A stretch of 64,000 nucleotides of DNA from assembly GCF_007747655.1 (NCBI RefSeq), contig NZ_CP036274.1, positions 7,440,001-7,504,000 of the forward strand. The letters run 5' to 3'. The notes under the pieces are model-generated. The model was not told the DNA's origin. It made no database searches and worked only from the letters and a program-made list of their open reading frames with translations. Shown here piece by piece: positions 55,013 through 63,114 of the stretch. Every line of letters begins with the position of its first letter. Positions within the stretch are counted from its first letter, which is position 1. The translations under genes and the position numbers were made by a program. The DNA comes from Anatilimnocola aggregata (lineage in GTDB: Bacteria; Planctomycetota; Planctomycetia; Pirellulales; Pirellulaceae).

Positions 55013-56629
55013 ATGAACGAAACAGAACTTCGGAACCTGATTGACCTTTGTGTGGCCGGCGACATCAAACCGGAACAACACGAGCTCTTGCAGGCGGAAT
55101 TGAAAGCCAGTTCGCAAGCTCGCGCCGCTTTTCGTGAGCAGCTCGACATGGAAGCCGCACTGCGCACTTGGGCCGCGGAAGACGGAACAGCAAGCATTCA
55201 CTCTACCCGCCAAGAAAGTTCCGAGAGCCGAAAGATTTCGCTACGAGTCAAGCTCGCCATTGCAGCATCGGTTGCATTCATCGCCGCCGGTTGGTGGATG
55301 TGGGGTCTCCGTGAAGATCAGCCGCAACCGATCGTCGAATCTCCCGGCGACTCCAATGTCAGTCGCGTGGTTTATGTTGGAACCATTGGGTCGCAGCACG
55401 ATTGCGTCTGGCAAGGCGATTCGCCCGTGATCACGGGCGGCAGGTTTTCGTCGCGGAAGCTATCTCTTACCTCCGGTGTTGCGGAATTGAAGTTTGACTC
55501 CGGTACGAACGTGATTCTGGAGGGGCCGTGCGAATTCAAGGTTGTTGACTTTGATACCGCGCACTTGTTGGCAGGAAGCGTTGTTGTGCATGTCACCGAG
55601 CTGTCGGATGGCTTTGTGCTCAGCACTCCCGAGGCCACGATCATCGATGAGGGAACCGAATATGCAGTAACGCTGAATGAAGAGGCAACGGAGATTCACG
55701 TCTTCGATGGGGCAATACGTTGGGAGCCAATTTCTAAGGATGATGCACCGGCAACTGAACGTATTGAGACCGGCGAAGCCCGGCGCTATTCCAGATCGCA
55801 GCCCGGGCATGGCGCGCGCATTCCGTTTGGGCAACGGCTCTTTGTGCGGCAAATCGAAGCCGAGGTGCGAAACGAAGCCGGGCAGGCATTGCTCGCCTAC
55901 GACGGGTTTGAAAACCTTGCCGGCCGCATCCAGCGGGATCGCAGCGGCTTCGGTTGGTCCGGCGGTTGGCAATCAGGCCGTCGCGGTCGCGGACAGCTCG
56001 GCGAGATCGTAAACACCCCCAGCGACACCGTCTTCGGCATCGAGCGATCCGGGCGAAGGCTGTTGCGACTTTCCGCGGGGGAGGCGATTGTTCGCGAGTT
56101 CGAGAAGCCGTTGCCACTGGACAAGGGAAATGCCTATTACGTCAGCTTTCTTTTGAGGCGTTCGGCCGTCAATGCGTTGTCAGAAAGCGCAGCCAATGAA
56201 TTCTTCGAACTGGCGCTGATCAACGACGGTGAGCGAACCGGTCATCGATCCCGAAAGTGGTTCACGTTTGGAATCACGTCATCTCGACAGCCGTTTATCA
56301 AGAGTGTTGGCACAATCGCGTCTGCTGCCCGCGTGATCGACGTTGATGAGCACTACTTTTGTATTGGCAAGATACTTGTGACTCATGAGCAAGTGACAAC
56401 GTCGTTTCGAATCTACGACTCATCCGAATCGCTCGACACTCAAGAACCAACGGCGTGGACAGTCGTAGGTAGCACGGGACCATGCGACTTTCGCCTGGCT
56501 GGAGTCCGGGTCGGCACGGCTCAAGATGCCAAATACGACATCGATGAGTTAAGGATTGGCACGACCTGGCTGTCGGTCGTCGCAACTCCTTCTGATGGCA
56601 AAAAGCCGTCTGAAATCTCAACGGAGTGA
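55013..56629 (+). CDS. FecR-like membrane protein (copy 2)
   Basis: A 538-residue protein with cytoplasmic N-terminus (LRNLIDLCVAGDIKPEQHELLQAELKASSQARAAFREQLDMEAALRTW), membrane helix at about 78-98 (LRVKLAIAASVAFIAAGWWMW) and an external FecR domain (about 145-260: GVAELKFDSGTNVILEGPCEFKVVDFDTAHLLAGSVVVHVTELSDGFVLSTPEATIIDEGTEYAVTL). A third, beta-rich module (about 300-530, YDGFENLAGRIQRDRSGFGWSGGWQ) looks like a carbohydrate-binding or LamG-like fold. The ATG follows the sigma stop without a gap. It is likely the sensor that controls the sigma factor. Confidence 0.87.
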   Translation: MNETELRNLIDLCVAGDIKPEQHELLQAELKASSQARAAFREQLDMEAALRTWAAEDGTASIHSTRQESSESRKISLRVKLAIAASVAFIAAGWWMWGLREDQPQPIVESPGDSNVSRVVYVGTIGSQHDCVWQGDSPVITGGRFSSRKLSLTSGVAELKFDSGTNVILEGPCEFKVVDFDTAHLLAGSVVVHVTELSDGFVLSTPEATIIDEGTEYAVTLNEEATEIHVFDGAIRWEPISKDDAPATERIETGEARRYSRSQPGHGARIPFGQRLFVRQIEAEVRNEAGQALLAYDGFENLAGRIQRDRSGFGWSGGWQSGRRGRGQLGEIVNTPSDTVFGIERSGRRLLRLSAGEAIVREFEKPLPLDKGNAYYVSFLLRRSAVNALSESAANEFFELALINDGERTGHRSRKWFTFGITSSRQPFIKSVGTIASAARVIDVDEHYFCIGKILVTHEQVTTSFRIYDSSESLDTQEPTAWTVVGSTGPCDFRLAGVRVGTAQDAKYDIDELRIGTTWLSVVATPSDGKKPSEISTE

Positions 56630-56773
56630 GATGGGATTAGACCCCATAAGCCTCCGACAAAGGGTAGGTTTCGCTGCAAAGAAATCAAGTTGCTGGGACG
56701 GGGAGCCGCGGCGCAAGTCTATATCAGAACGGCCCTTCCGATAGCTCAAATGGAACTCTATCCCAAAGGAACT

Positions 56774-56859
56774 AGCGATCGAACCAGCAAAGTTGTCGAG
56801 GTTTCAAATCCACTGACCCCGGTCAGAAAAAGTTCTATTGGTGTCCTCCCGCCTCCACT
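56774..56859 (+). repeat. 86-bp dispersed repeat, copy 2
   Basis: Same length and about 73 of 86 identical positions with 45720-45805, including the fully conserved central CACTGACCCCGGTCAG and the following AAAAAGTT. It stands 145 bases after the FecR-like gene of module 2. Confidence 0.75.
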
Positions 56860-56917
56860 TTCGCCAGCCCTCATGGGGCCCCTTGGTTCGATCGCATGAA
56901 CCAAGGCACAGCTTGCA

Positions 56918-56952
56918 AAGCCTTTCAGTTCCCTAACTGAAGGGCTTTTTTT
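56918..56952 (+). terminator. Intrinsic terminator
   Basis: AAGCCTTTCAGTT (56918-56930) and AACTGAAGGGCTT (56935-56947) pair over 13 positions with one G-T around a 4-base loop, and seven T follow. It lies 289 bases after the FecR-like gene, so it may end that transcript or a small RNA from the gene-free stretch before it. Confidence 0.75.
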
Positions 56953-57469
56953 ATGCAGTGGGACTGCCCGCCAGCATGAAGCAACCTTCTTTAGGCGTGT
57001 CACTGGCTCCCCTGGCCCAGTGCAGATGCGGTTACCATGCTGATATCGCAGCTAGACGCCAAGCAAGTTTTTGGCACGAGGCATCAGTTCTAATCAGGCC
57101 AGAACTCAGGCGAGCCGAACAACGTGATTGCATAAGTTGCGGACGATCCGGCCGTGGGTCGCTCATCTGTGCACTCTGCAACCCAAGGCGCTTCCCATCG
57201 AAGGTCGATTGTGCCCAGCGAGAAGTCAGTTCGCTACCCAATTCAGCAGTGCTGCGAACAACCAGAAACAACGCCACGGCACCTTGCCAAAAGATCGCTT
57301 GGGCCGCTGTTGCCAATCAGAGTCTGTACCCGCCTCAGCACTGGCCAAGGCAGCCAGTGGCACACCTTAGAAACTCTTGATTAGGTTGGCGGTGCCACCC
57401 AGCCGGCATCCGTCGATAACACGAAAACGTGAGTTCATGCACGTCACCCGGTTGCTCACATCGCAATTG

Positions 57470-58003
57470 TCAGCGCGCGGGAGGACATGTCTTGCGCAGT
57501 ACTTCATCTGGCCTTCCGAGTTGGCTTTCGAGATCCTTTCGCCGAATTGGCACTTTAATCGATTTACCATCGACGATGACAGCGAAATGCTTGTCGGGAT
57601 TTAATTCAGTGGTTTTATGGATAGAGATACGAACTACACGACCGTTTTCGACAAATGCATGAAGGCCAAGATCAGTCGCGAGTTCGTAGTTGCCCATTTT
57701 ATCATCAAAGTCGACCCTAGCGTTTAGACCAGCTGCCGTAATGCTTGCAACTGATAGTTCATTGATTGCAGACACTTCTTGACCTGCAATTCCAATCTTG
57801 ATTGCAGGCGACGCTACTCTCGTAACAATGACAATTTTGTCGTACCGCGTAATTCCGTCGGTGCTAAGAAAATAAACACCACCATAGCGGGCCATGTCAG
57901 GTGCTTGCGGCGAAAACTGCTGACTAGGGAATCCGCACCCACATCCGATCATTATTATCGAGAGTGCCTTAATAACGAAATAGGCGATAGTGTATTTTAA
58001 CAT
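57470..58003 (-). CDS. Small lipoprotein, unknown function
   Basis: A 177-residue lipoprotein in an AT-richer stretch. The signal (MLKYTIAYFVIKALSIIMIGCGCG) has a lipobox-like IGC. The mature part contains a beta segment (GVYFLSTDGITRYDKIVIVTRVASPAIKIGIAGQEVSAINELSV) and a C-terminal IVDGKSIKVPIRRKDLESQLGRPDEVLR block that resembles small domains found in polymorphic-toxin immunity-like proteins, but the end (KTCPPAR) looks abrupt, so the frame may be truncated. ATG 58003 starts the signal. Its leader lies against a MITE-like repeat at 58026-58330. Confidence 0.5.
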   Translation of the reverse strand: MLKYTIAYFVIKALSIIMIGCGCGFPSQQFSPQAPDMARYGGVYFLSTDGITRYDKIVIVTRVASPAIKIGIAGQEVSAINELSVASITAAGLNARVDFDDKMGNYELATDLGLHAFVENGRVVRISIHKTTELNPDKHFAVIVDGKSIKVPIRRKDLESQLGRPDEVLRKTCPPAR

Positions 58004-58025
58004 CTTAGCAAGTAGCACCAGTTTA

Positions 58026-58330
58026 TAGGTTAGGTCGGTACTCCGCCCTGATAGCATAGCAAATCGTCGTGACGCAGGTCACTCGCCAATCCTGGCGGAA
58101 GGTTGCTCGTACCTGCCTTGGTTCAACCAGCGGCGAGTGAATTTGCTGAGATGTACTTCGAGCAACTTGTATCGCGATCGTCGACGGGAGCAATTGTCCC
58201 GACACGCGTGAATGATCGGGCAGCAAAATCACGGCAATCACGGTGAATTGCCGCTGACACCGCAACCCTCACCGGCCTGCTCAACCTGGTCCCCTCGCAT
58301 TGTGTCCGGGCGGAGTACCGACCTGACCTA
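58026..58330. repeat. 305-bp repeat element with 23-bp inverted ends (copy A)
   Basis: The ends TAGGTTAGGTCGGTACTCC (from 58026) and the complement ending at 58330 match over 22 of 23 bases. The internal 58056-58331 is repeated at 58818-59093 with equal length and clear divergence. Inside, TCACTCGCC pairs with GGCGAGTGA and GTTGCTCG with CGAGCAAC in interleaved order. It lies directly upstream of the lipoprotein gene at 57470. The layout is that of a MITE or structured repeat. Confidence 0.75.
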
Positions 58331-58348
58331 CCGGCTCGAAATCGCAGG

Positions 58349-58732
58349 CTATGCATTAACACTAGATATACACCTAAAAAGAACCACGACTGCAGCTGTA
58401 TAGCATAGCAATACAACAATGTAAGAAATAACAATCGACTTACCTGGCAAGTAAGCATTCATCGCTCTAATGAAGCAGTGCTTAGAGTATATCCTCCGGC
58501 TACCGATCTTAGGTTGTGCAACTCCCGCCAGAATGAATGCTACGGTAGCAATTCCCGTTGACGCAACAATTGGAGCAGCAGCCATCATCATTGTGTCGAA
58601 AACAGACAAGCCAGCTACTACAGTCATAATCGCAATTGGTGCGAACACGACTATCCACAACCAGGCACTTATGCAAACAAAATGGCCCAGGATAAGTCGA
58701 GCGAACGCCCAGTAAAGACCGATTTTCCTCAC
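58349..58732 (-). CDS. Small membrane protein, unknown function
   Basis: A 127-residue protein with about four hydrophobic helices (LILGHFVCISAWLWIVVFAPIAIMTVVAGLSV, MMMAAAPIVASTGIATVAFILAGV, and IVISYIVVLLCYTAAVVVLFRCI) and short basic loops. No family is recognised. The base composition is lower in G+C than the surroundings. It lies between the two 276-bp repeats, with copy A after its end and copy B 85 bases before its start, as if two small genes had been brought in with the repeats. Confidence 0.5.
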   Translation of the reverse strand: MRKIGLYWAFARLILGHFVCISAWLWIVVFAPIAIMTVVAGLSVFDTMMMAAAPIVASTGIATVAFILAGVAQPKIGSRRIYSKHCFIRAMNAYLPGKSIVISYIVVLLCYTAAVVVLFRCISSVNA

Positions 58733-58817
58733 TGGTCAGCCCATTCTGCGCGGATGGTTGATGTTACTCTCTTGATGAACGATCCAAATCCAAGCAAGTA
58801 GCAAGTAACCTAGCAGG

Positions 58818-59093
58818 ATAGCAAATCGTCGTGACGCAGGTCACTCGCCCATTCTGGCGGAAGGTTGCTCGCACCTGCCTTGGTCCAACCAGCGGCGAGC
58901 AACTTTGCTGAGATATTCTTCGAGCAACGTGAATCGTGATCGTCGCCGGGAGCAATTGCCGCGACACGCGTGAACGATCGGGCAGCGAAACCGCGACAAC
59001 CACGGTGAATGGAAGCTGACACCGCAACCCTCGCCGGCCTGCTCAACCTGGTCCCCGCGCTATTGTGTCAGGGCGGGTGCCGACCTGACCTAT
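58818..59093. repeat. 276-bp repeat (copy B, lacks left inverted end)
   Basis: Aligns without net gaps to 58056-58331, starting ATAGCAAATCGTCGTGACG and ending CCGACCTGACCTA. The right inverted end is kept (GGGCGGGTGCCGACCTGACC) but the left one is missing, so this copy is truncated on the left. It lies upstream of the small membrane protein gene as copy A does for the lipoprotein gene. Confidence 0.75.
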
Positions 59094-59512
59094 CGACTGA
59101 TGTGGGCACAGCCGTCATGCGGCAACAAGAAATCGACGTAAGTCGAGAATAGCTAAAACGGGTGGTGTCCAACTATTGCCGCAGCCACCTGCGATTATTC
59201 TCGGTAAATCCTATCATTAACCACCCGAAAAAACTGGTCTTAATTGGACAAGTTGGTGGCGTGGAGTGACCGGGCCCGCAAAGTTACGTCGCGGATAAGC
59301 GGGGCGGGGTCCCCGACTTCGCTGGATATTTTCGAGCGACGGAGAATGGCCATTGTTGGTCGAGTTCAGGCCGTTTTGAGATAAGGCTTTTTCGTGCGCT
59401 GATGAGAAGAAGACTGGTCTGCCTCGCTAATTTCTTAACCTGCTTGTCGTCAGCTGATGCGAGGGCTTAGGCTAAGGAGAAAGAGCAACCGCCAGCAACG
59501 GAGACGGACATC
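59094..59512. other. Intergenic region, nothing recognised
   Basis: No gene, tRNA or clear hairpin is visible in these 419 bases between copy B and the TerB-like gene. The sequence is mixed and probably contains the TerB-like gene's promoter near its right end. Confidence 0.4.
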
Positions 59513-60109
59513 ATGACACGTTCTGATTTCGATGGACTTTACGCTCGTGGCAAAAGCCTCGAGGATCTGTTTTTTGCCAAACGCGATAGCGAGTTGGCTG
59601 CGGCCCTGCAGCGCAAATACACCGCCGAGGAGAAGGAGCAATTGCTCGCGATGGCGGTCAATATTCGCGACGACAAAACGCTGGGCGAAATTGCCAAGCT
59701 GGACAGCGGAGTGGAAATCGTCGCAGCGATGGCCCTGCTGCCGCTGGTCGAAGTGGCCTGGTGCGATGGTGACGTCTCGCCGGCTGAGAAGGCTGCCGTG
59801 CTGAAATCGGCCGTCGAAATGGGTGTGGATTTGGACTCGCCCATGTATCAGCTGTTGCAAGGTTGGCTCGGCCAGCGCCCCACTCCGGCCGCAATCGAAG
59901 CCTGGAAAGGCTACGTGAAAGCCTTGATCGCCACCGTCACACCAGACACGGCAGATAAGATCAGACACGGCGTCCTGGGGCGCACCGAAAAAATTGCGCA
60001 GGCGGCAGGGGGCTTTCTCGGCCTCGGCAGCAAGATTTCGGCTGCAGAGAAGGCCTGCCTCAATGACCTGGCGACTGCGTTCGAGCCGCCTGCTTCGGAA
60101 CCGACGTAA
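59513..60109 (+). CDS. TerB-like (tellurite resistance TerB domain) protein
   Basis: A 198-residue all-helical protein. The segment ALLPLVEVAWCDGDVSPAEKAAVLKSAVEMGVD (about 74-106) is the acidic TerB core (W/A-x-x-DG-x-(V/I)-x-x-x-E), with Asp residues that may bind metal. A repeat-like SKISAAEKACLNDLATAFEPP lies near the end (about 173-193). The N-terminal part (LEDLFFAKRDSELAAALQRK) is predicted as helices. TerB-domain proteins take part in stress or membrane-linked complexes; this one lacks other ter genes nearby, so tellurite resistance is not implied. It appears to be a single gene. Confidence 0.8.
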   Translation: MTRSDFDGLYARGKSLEDLFFAKRDSELAAALQRKYTAEEKEQLLAMAVNIRDDKTLGEIAKLDSGVEIVAAMALLPLVEVAWCDGDVSPAEKAAVLKSAVEMGVDLDSPMYQLLQGWLGQRPTPAAIEAWKGYVKALIATVTPDTADKIRHGVLGRTEKIAQAAGGFLGLGSKISAAEKACLNDLATAFEPPASEPT

Positions 60110-60243
60110 ACTGCCTGGCAGATGTTTTTGGACGAGTTCCCGGCAAATTGAGTGTGGAGGAGCGATTAACAGGCCGCCAGTGGAAGTTGTCGGCTAGGAT
60201 GCACAGGATTCACGTCAGCCAGAACAAATCGATCGGAATCCTT

Positions 60244-60408
60244 ATGAAAATCCCTAGCGGCCTTGGCATCATCCTGTTGGCCGTGTGGCTCATTCTGTTT
60301 GGAATTCTGACGGCTCCATTTCTCGGAATTCGCTTCGCGAATAGTGGCGACGTATTGGCGATTCTGGCCATCGTCACGGGTGTCATCCTCTTGGTGCGAC
60401 GCGGCTGA
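60244..60408 (+). CDS. Very small membrane protein (54 residues)
   Basis: A 54-residue protein with two hydrophobic helices: IPSGLGIILLAVWLILFGILTAPFLGI and ANSGDVLAILAIVTGVILLVRR. Short two-helix proteins ending in LVRRG are common in bacteria and are usually hypothetical. I chose ATG 60244 (MKIPSG) over the open frame beginning at 60148 since the first 32 residues there are unlikely. No function can be proposed. Confidence 0.6.
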   Translation: MKIPSGLGIILLAVWLILFGILTAPFLGIRFANSGDVLAILAIVTGVILLVRRG

Positions 60409-60557
60409 GTTCCGCCAACTCGGCAAACGGGAGACAGCGCCGAGCCCAGTGCTCGCGCGCATTTTCCCCACCGGAAAATATTTGACATTCCTAATTCCCC
60501 CCCGACTACGATGCGACCTCCTTGAGATAGGTCCTCGTTGATTGGTAGGGAAAATTG

Positions 60558-60995
60558 ATGCGAACCTGGGTGGATGTCGCTTATTTCTTGCTGGTTGCAG
60601 GCATTCTCACCCTGGCCCTGGGGTGCGAACGAACGTTGCCCCCCATCCCAGAAGCGACCATCGATCGACTCGACACCATCAGCTGGGCTTATCTCAAGGC
60701 GGCAGAATCGCTCAATCGGGGTCCCAAGGACATGGCCGAGTTGCAGAAGTTCTTGCCGCCGGATCAAGCTGTTGATGAGCTGCTGAAATCGCCCCACGAT
60801 GGCCAGCCGCTGATTCTGGTTTGGAATATCGACCCGCGCCAGCCTCCAGAAACCGAAATCCCGCCGGTCATGGCTTATGAACAGCAGGGCGTAAACGGTG
60901 AGTTCGATGTGCTGACCACGATGGGGATCATGCGAGTCAATCAACAAGAACTCAATAAACACCTGGCAGCCACGCCCGGAGTTCGCCAGAAGTAA
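60558..60995 (+). CDS. Lipoprotein, unknown function
   Basis: A 145-residue lipoprotein with signal MRTWVDVAYFLLVAGILTLALGC (lipobox ALGC, Cys23). The mature protein begins with a helical segment (PEATIDRLDTISWAYLKAAESLNRGPKDMAELQKFL) followed by a short beta part with PLILVWNIDPRQ. It resembles planctomycete small lipoproteins that stand before DUF1559 genes. ATG 60558 is preferred over TTG 60555; TAGGG lies upstream. It precedes the DUF1559 gene by 44 bases and probably shares its transcript. Confidence 0.72.
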   Translation: MRTWVDVAYFLLVAGILTLALGCERTLPPIPEATIDRLDTISWAYLKAAESLNRGPKDMAELQKFLPPDQAVDELLKSPHDGQPLILVWNIDPRQPPETEIPPVMAYEQQGVNGEFDVLTTMGIMRVNQQELNKHLAATPGVRQK

Positions 60996-61039
60996 CATCA
61001 GTCGCAGGCAAGCGTTTCCCTCTCCCGGAATGAATTGTC

Positions 61040-61960
61040 ATGACTTTCCACGCACGTCGCGCCTTCACGGTTGTTGAACTGCTTGTCGTGATCGCCATTA
61101 TCACCGTACTGATGGCGCTGCTGATGCCAGCCGTGCAAGCAGCTCGTGAGTCGGCGCGGCGCACAACGTGCGCGAATCACCTGCGCCAGATTGCCGTGGG
61201 AACGCTGACTCATAATACGCAGTGGGAATACTTCCCCAGTGCCGGTGTTCACTGGAGCGATGCCCGAACCAAGGCCGGCAACTCATCGCCGCACATCGCC
61301 AAACGACAGAACTGGGGAGCCTTCTACCAGTTGTTGCCGTACATCGAGCAAGAGGCGGTACACGAGGGGGCCGACGACGCCAAGGTCGCCGCCACGGTAA
61401 TCAAGATCTATTTTTGCCCCACCAGACGGAAGCCGGTCGCACTTCCCGGCATTGAGAGCGGGCTGCCAAAGGGCCTGCGAGGTGCCGTTGACTATGCGGG
61501 CAACGGCGGCAGCGGACGGGGCGGCAAGACCGTTTTTCCTGCTGCGGCAAGCTTTAATAGCCAGGATGGAATTATCATTCCCCGTACAGCCACCGGCCGC
61601 AACTTTCCTTGCAAGAACGAATTGATCAGTCTCGGAATGATCAAAGACGGAACCTCCAGCACCTTGATGTTTGCCGAGCGTAACTATAATCGCAAACGAG
61701 CAGGTCAAAGTTCGCAATACGACGAAAACAACGGCTACATCGGTGCCTGGGACTGGGATACCATTCGCTGGAGCTATCACCTACCGGCCCCCGATCGTCG
61801 CGACACTTCGATATACGACCGGCGTTTCGGCAGCTCACATTTCGCGGTGCTAAATGCCGCGTTTTGCGATGGTTCGGTGAAATCATTGCAGTACAACATC
61901 GACCTGCAGGTGTTCCGGCAGTTGACCGTTCGTAACGACGGCAAAGCGCCGCAACTGTAG
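61040..61960 (+). CDS. DUF1559 protein with prepilin-type N-terminus (second copy)
   Basis: A 306-residue protein with prepilin-type signal ARRAFTVVELLVVIAIITVLMALLMPAVQAARESARRTTC and a DUF1559 domain: ANHLRQIAVGTLTHNTQWEYFP, MIKDGTSSTLMFAERNY and the C-terminal HFAVLNAAFCDGSVKSLQYNIDLQVFRQLTVRNDGKA. It differs from the 13801 copy in loops but keeps the key blocks. It is probably a pseudopilin-like envelope protein. The ATG is supported by the prepilin signal. It follows the small lipoprotein gene at 60558. Confidence 0.9.
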   Translation: MTFHARRAFTVVELLVVIAIITVLMALLMPAVQAARESARRTTCANHLRQIAVGTLTHNTQWEYFPSAGVHWSDARTKAGNSSPHIAKRQNWGAFYQLLPYIEQEAVHEGADDAKVAATVIKIYFCPTRRKPVALPGIESGLPKGLRGAVDYAGNGGSGRGGKTVFPAAASFNSQDGIIIPRTATGRNFPCKNELISLGMIKDGTSSTLMFAERNYNRKRAGQSSQYDENNGYIGAWDWDTIRWSYHLPAPDRRDTSIYDRRFGSSHFAVLNAAFCDGSVKSLQYNIDLQVFRQLTVRNDGKAPQL

Positions 61961-61964
61961 TCTG

Positions 61965-61973
61965 TGGTATAAT
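61965..61973 (+). promoter_or_regulatory. Extended -10 promoter element
   Basis: TGGTATAAT is a perfect extended -10 box (TG-n-TATAAT). No good -35 lies 17 bases upstream. It begins right after the stop of the DUF1559 gene and 118 bases before the membrane protein gene at 62091, which it probably drives. Confidence 0.5.
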
Positions 61974-62090
61974 CTTGCTTTGCGGCTGTAAGGTCGCACC
62001 TCTCCACAGGTAAGTACGGTAGATGCACCGGCCAACCGATCACATCGATCGGGCCCGTGCAGGCCCTCCATCCCGAGGAAATGGTGCCTT

Positions 62091-62624
62091 ATGAACGCCC
62101 TGCTCGCTTTTACTCTGGTTCACGTTGTGATCAGCCTGGTAGCGATTGCCGCCGGTTTTGTGGTGATCTGGGGCCTGCTGACCAATCGTCCGTTGCCACG
62201 CTGGACGGCCTTTTTTCTGACTACAACGGTACTGACGAGCGCATCGGGCTTTGGCTTTCCGTTCGAGAAGTTTCTCCCCTCGCACGCGTTCGGCATTCTC
62301 TCGCTCATCCTGCTGGCAGTGGCGATCTACGCCTTGTACGCCCAACAGCTAGCCGGCAGTTGGCGCGTCGCTTATGTCGGCACCGCGATCTTCGCCCAGT
62401 ATCTGAACTTCTTCGTGCTGATCGTGCAGGCCTTCTTGAAGGTCCCGGTGCTAAAGCTGCTCGCCCCCACGCAATCCGAACTACCGTTCGCGGCCGCCCA
62501 GTTGATCGCCCTCGTCGGCTTTATCGCGATTGGCGTGCTGGCGCTACGCAACTTCAAACACAGTGCTGCTCCGTTGGCACAACAGGGAACAACTGCTGTT
62601 TCGACAAGCAAGTCACACGTTTGA
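62091..62624 (+). CDS. Membrane protein, unknown function
   Basis: A 177-residue protein with about five hydrophobic helices: LLAFTLVHVVISLVAIAAGFVVIWGLL, RWTAFFLTTTVLTSASGFGF, AFGILSLILLAVAIYALYA, YVGTAIFAQYLNFFVLIVQAFL and AAQLIALVGFIAIGVLAL. The tail is short and Ser/Thr-rich. It resembles general DoxX-like or DUF2306-like small membrane proteins, but I cannot place it. It is convergent with the gamma-glutamylcyclotransferase-like gene. Confidence 0.7.
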   Translation: MNALLAFTLVHVVISLVAIAAGFVVIWGLLTNRPLPRWTAFFLTTTVLTSASGFGFPFEKFLPSHAFGILSLILLAVAIYALYAQQLAGSWRVAYVGTAIFAQYLNFFVLIVQAFLKVPVLKLLAPTQSELPFAAAQLIALVGFIAIGVLALRNFKHSAAPLAQQGTTAVSTSKSHV

Positions 62625-62635
62625 GTGAAGAAGCA

Positions 62636-63091
62636 TTAGCCCCAAGCCAGCAGCTCAATGGCTTGGATGTGCTCGGCGGGTAAGCCGTGCTCACGAGCAC
62701 CCTTGAGGATCGTTTGCAGGTAAGTGGTGTTGGGCCTGCTGCCCGGGGCGATGTTTTCCAGGCGGGACAGATAGACCCACGCGGTGATCGGTTCCTGCTG
62801 TTCGTTGGTCACCACAACTTCGCGGCGGTCGTAACCAGTCTCGTAGGCGTCGAGCTTTTTAAATGCTTCGAGATCGCAGCGATACAGCACCCCATGCACG
62901 CCGCTGCCGGGCCACACAATGTTGGCGTAGAACTCGCCATCCTCGCCGCGCATGTTAAACGCCAGCTGATAGTTCGGCAGGTAAGCCCGCTGAAAAGTAT
63001 CGGCCGCGTCAAACGAGAGCTTAATCCGTCGGCTGAGTTGCCCACGATGCAAGTTGCTGCCGTAGGCAAAGTACCACTGATCTCGCTCCAT
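62636..63091 (-). CDS. Gamma-glutamylcyclotransferase-like protein (AIG2/GGCT fold)
   Basis: A 151-residue protein of the GGCT-like fold. The active-site opening is WYFAYGSNLHRGQL (about 6-19), the Y-x-x-G-S-N motif that binds the gamma-glutamyl moiety; the catalytic Glu lies in the DAYETGYDRREV segment (about 78-90). These enzymes cleave gamma-glutamyl-amino acids to 5-oxoproline. ATG 63091 is preferred because the motif starts five residues later; the frame is open to 63424. It lies 23 bases downstream of the transglutaminase-like gene, probably in one operon. Confidence 0.88.
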   Translation of the reverse strand: MERDQWYFAYGSNLHRGQLSRRIKLSFDAADTFQRAYLPNYQLAFNMRGEDGEFYANIVWPGSGVHGVLYRCDLEAFKKLDAYETGYDRREVVVTNEQQEPITAWVYLSRLENIAPGSRPNTTYLQTILKGAREHGLPAEHIQAIELLAWG

Positions 63092-63114
63092 GTGCCGCGC
63101 CTGACTTCCGTGTG

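Larger units (their letters stand above)
56630..57469. other. Gene-poor stretch with repeat and decayed sequence
   Basis: An 840-base gap without a convincing gene. The frame around 56678-56760 reads EIKLLGRGAAAQVYIRTALP, which resembles the ATP loop of a Ser/Thr protein kinase and may be a kinase remnant. The 86-bp repeat copy 2 follows (56774-56859), then a 9-bp hairpin (56881-56906) and an intrinsic terminator (56918-56952). From 56960 to 57469 I see nothing recognisable. Confidence 0.5.

Noticed and set aside
58023-58265. Open frame (and the parallel one at 58764-59027) inside the 276-bp repeats, read as a small conserved protein
   Set aside because: More than one frame stays open in both copies and substitutions show no clear codon pattern by eye. 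A repeat element with inverted ends explains the conservation better.
60482-60512. TTGACA plus TACGAT as a sigma-70 promoter before the lipoprotein at 60558
   Set aside because: The spacing is 19 bases and the -10 element is poor, so it is not firm enough to list.
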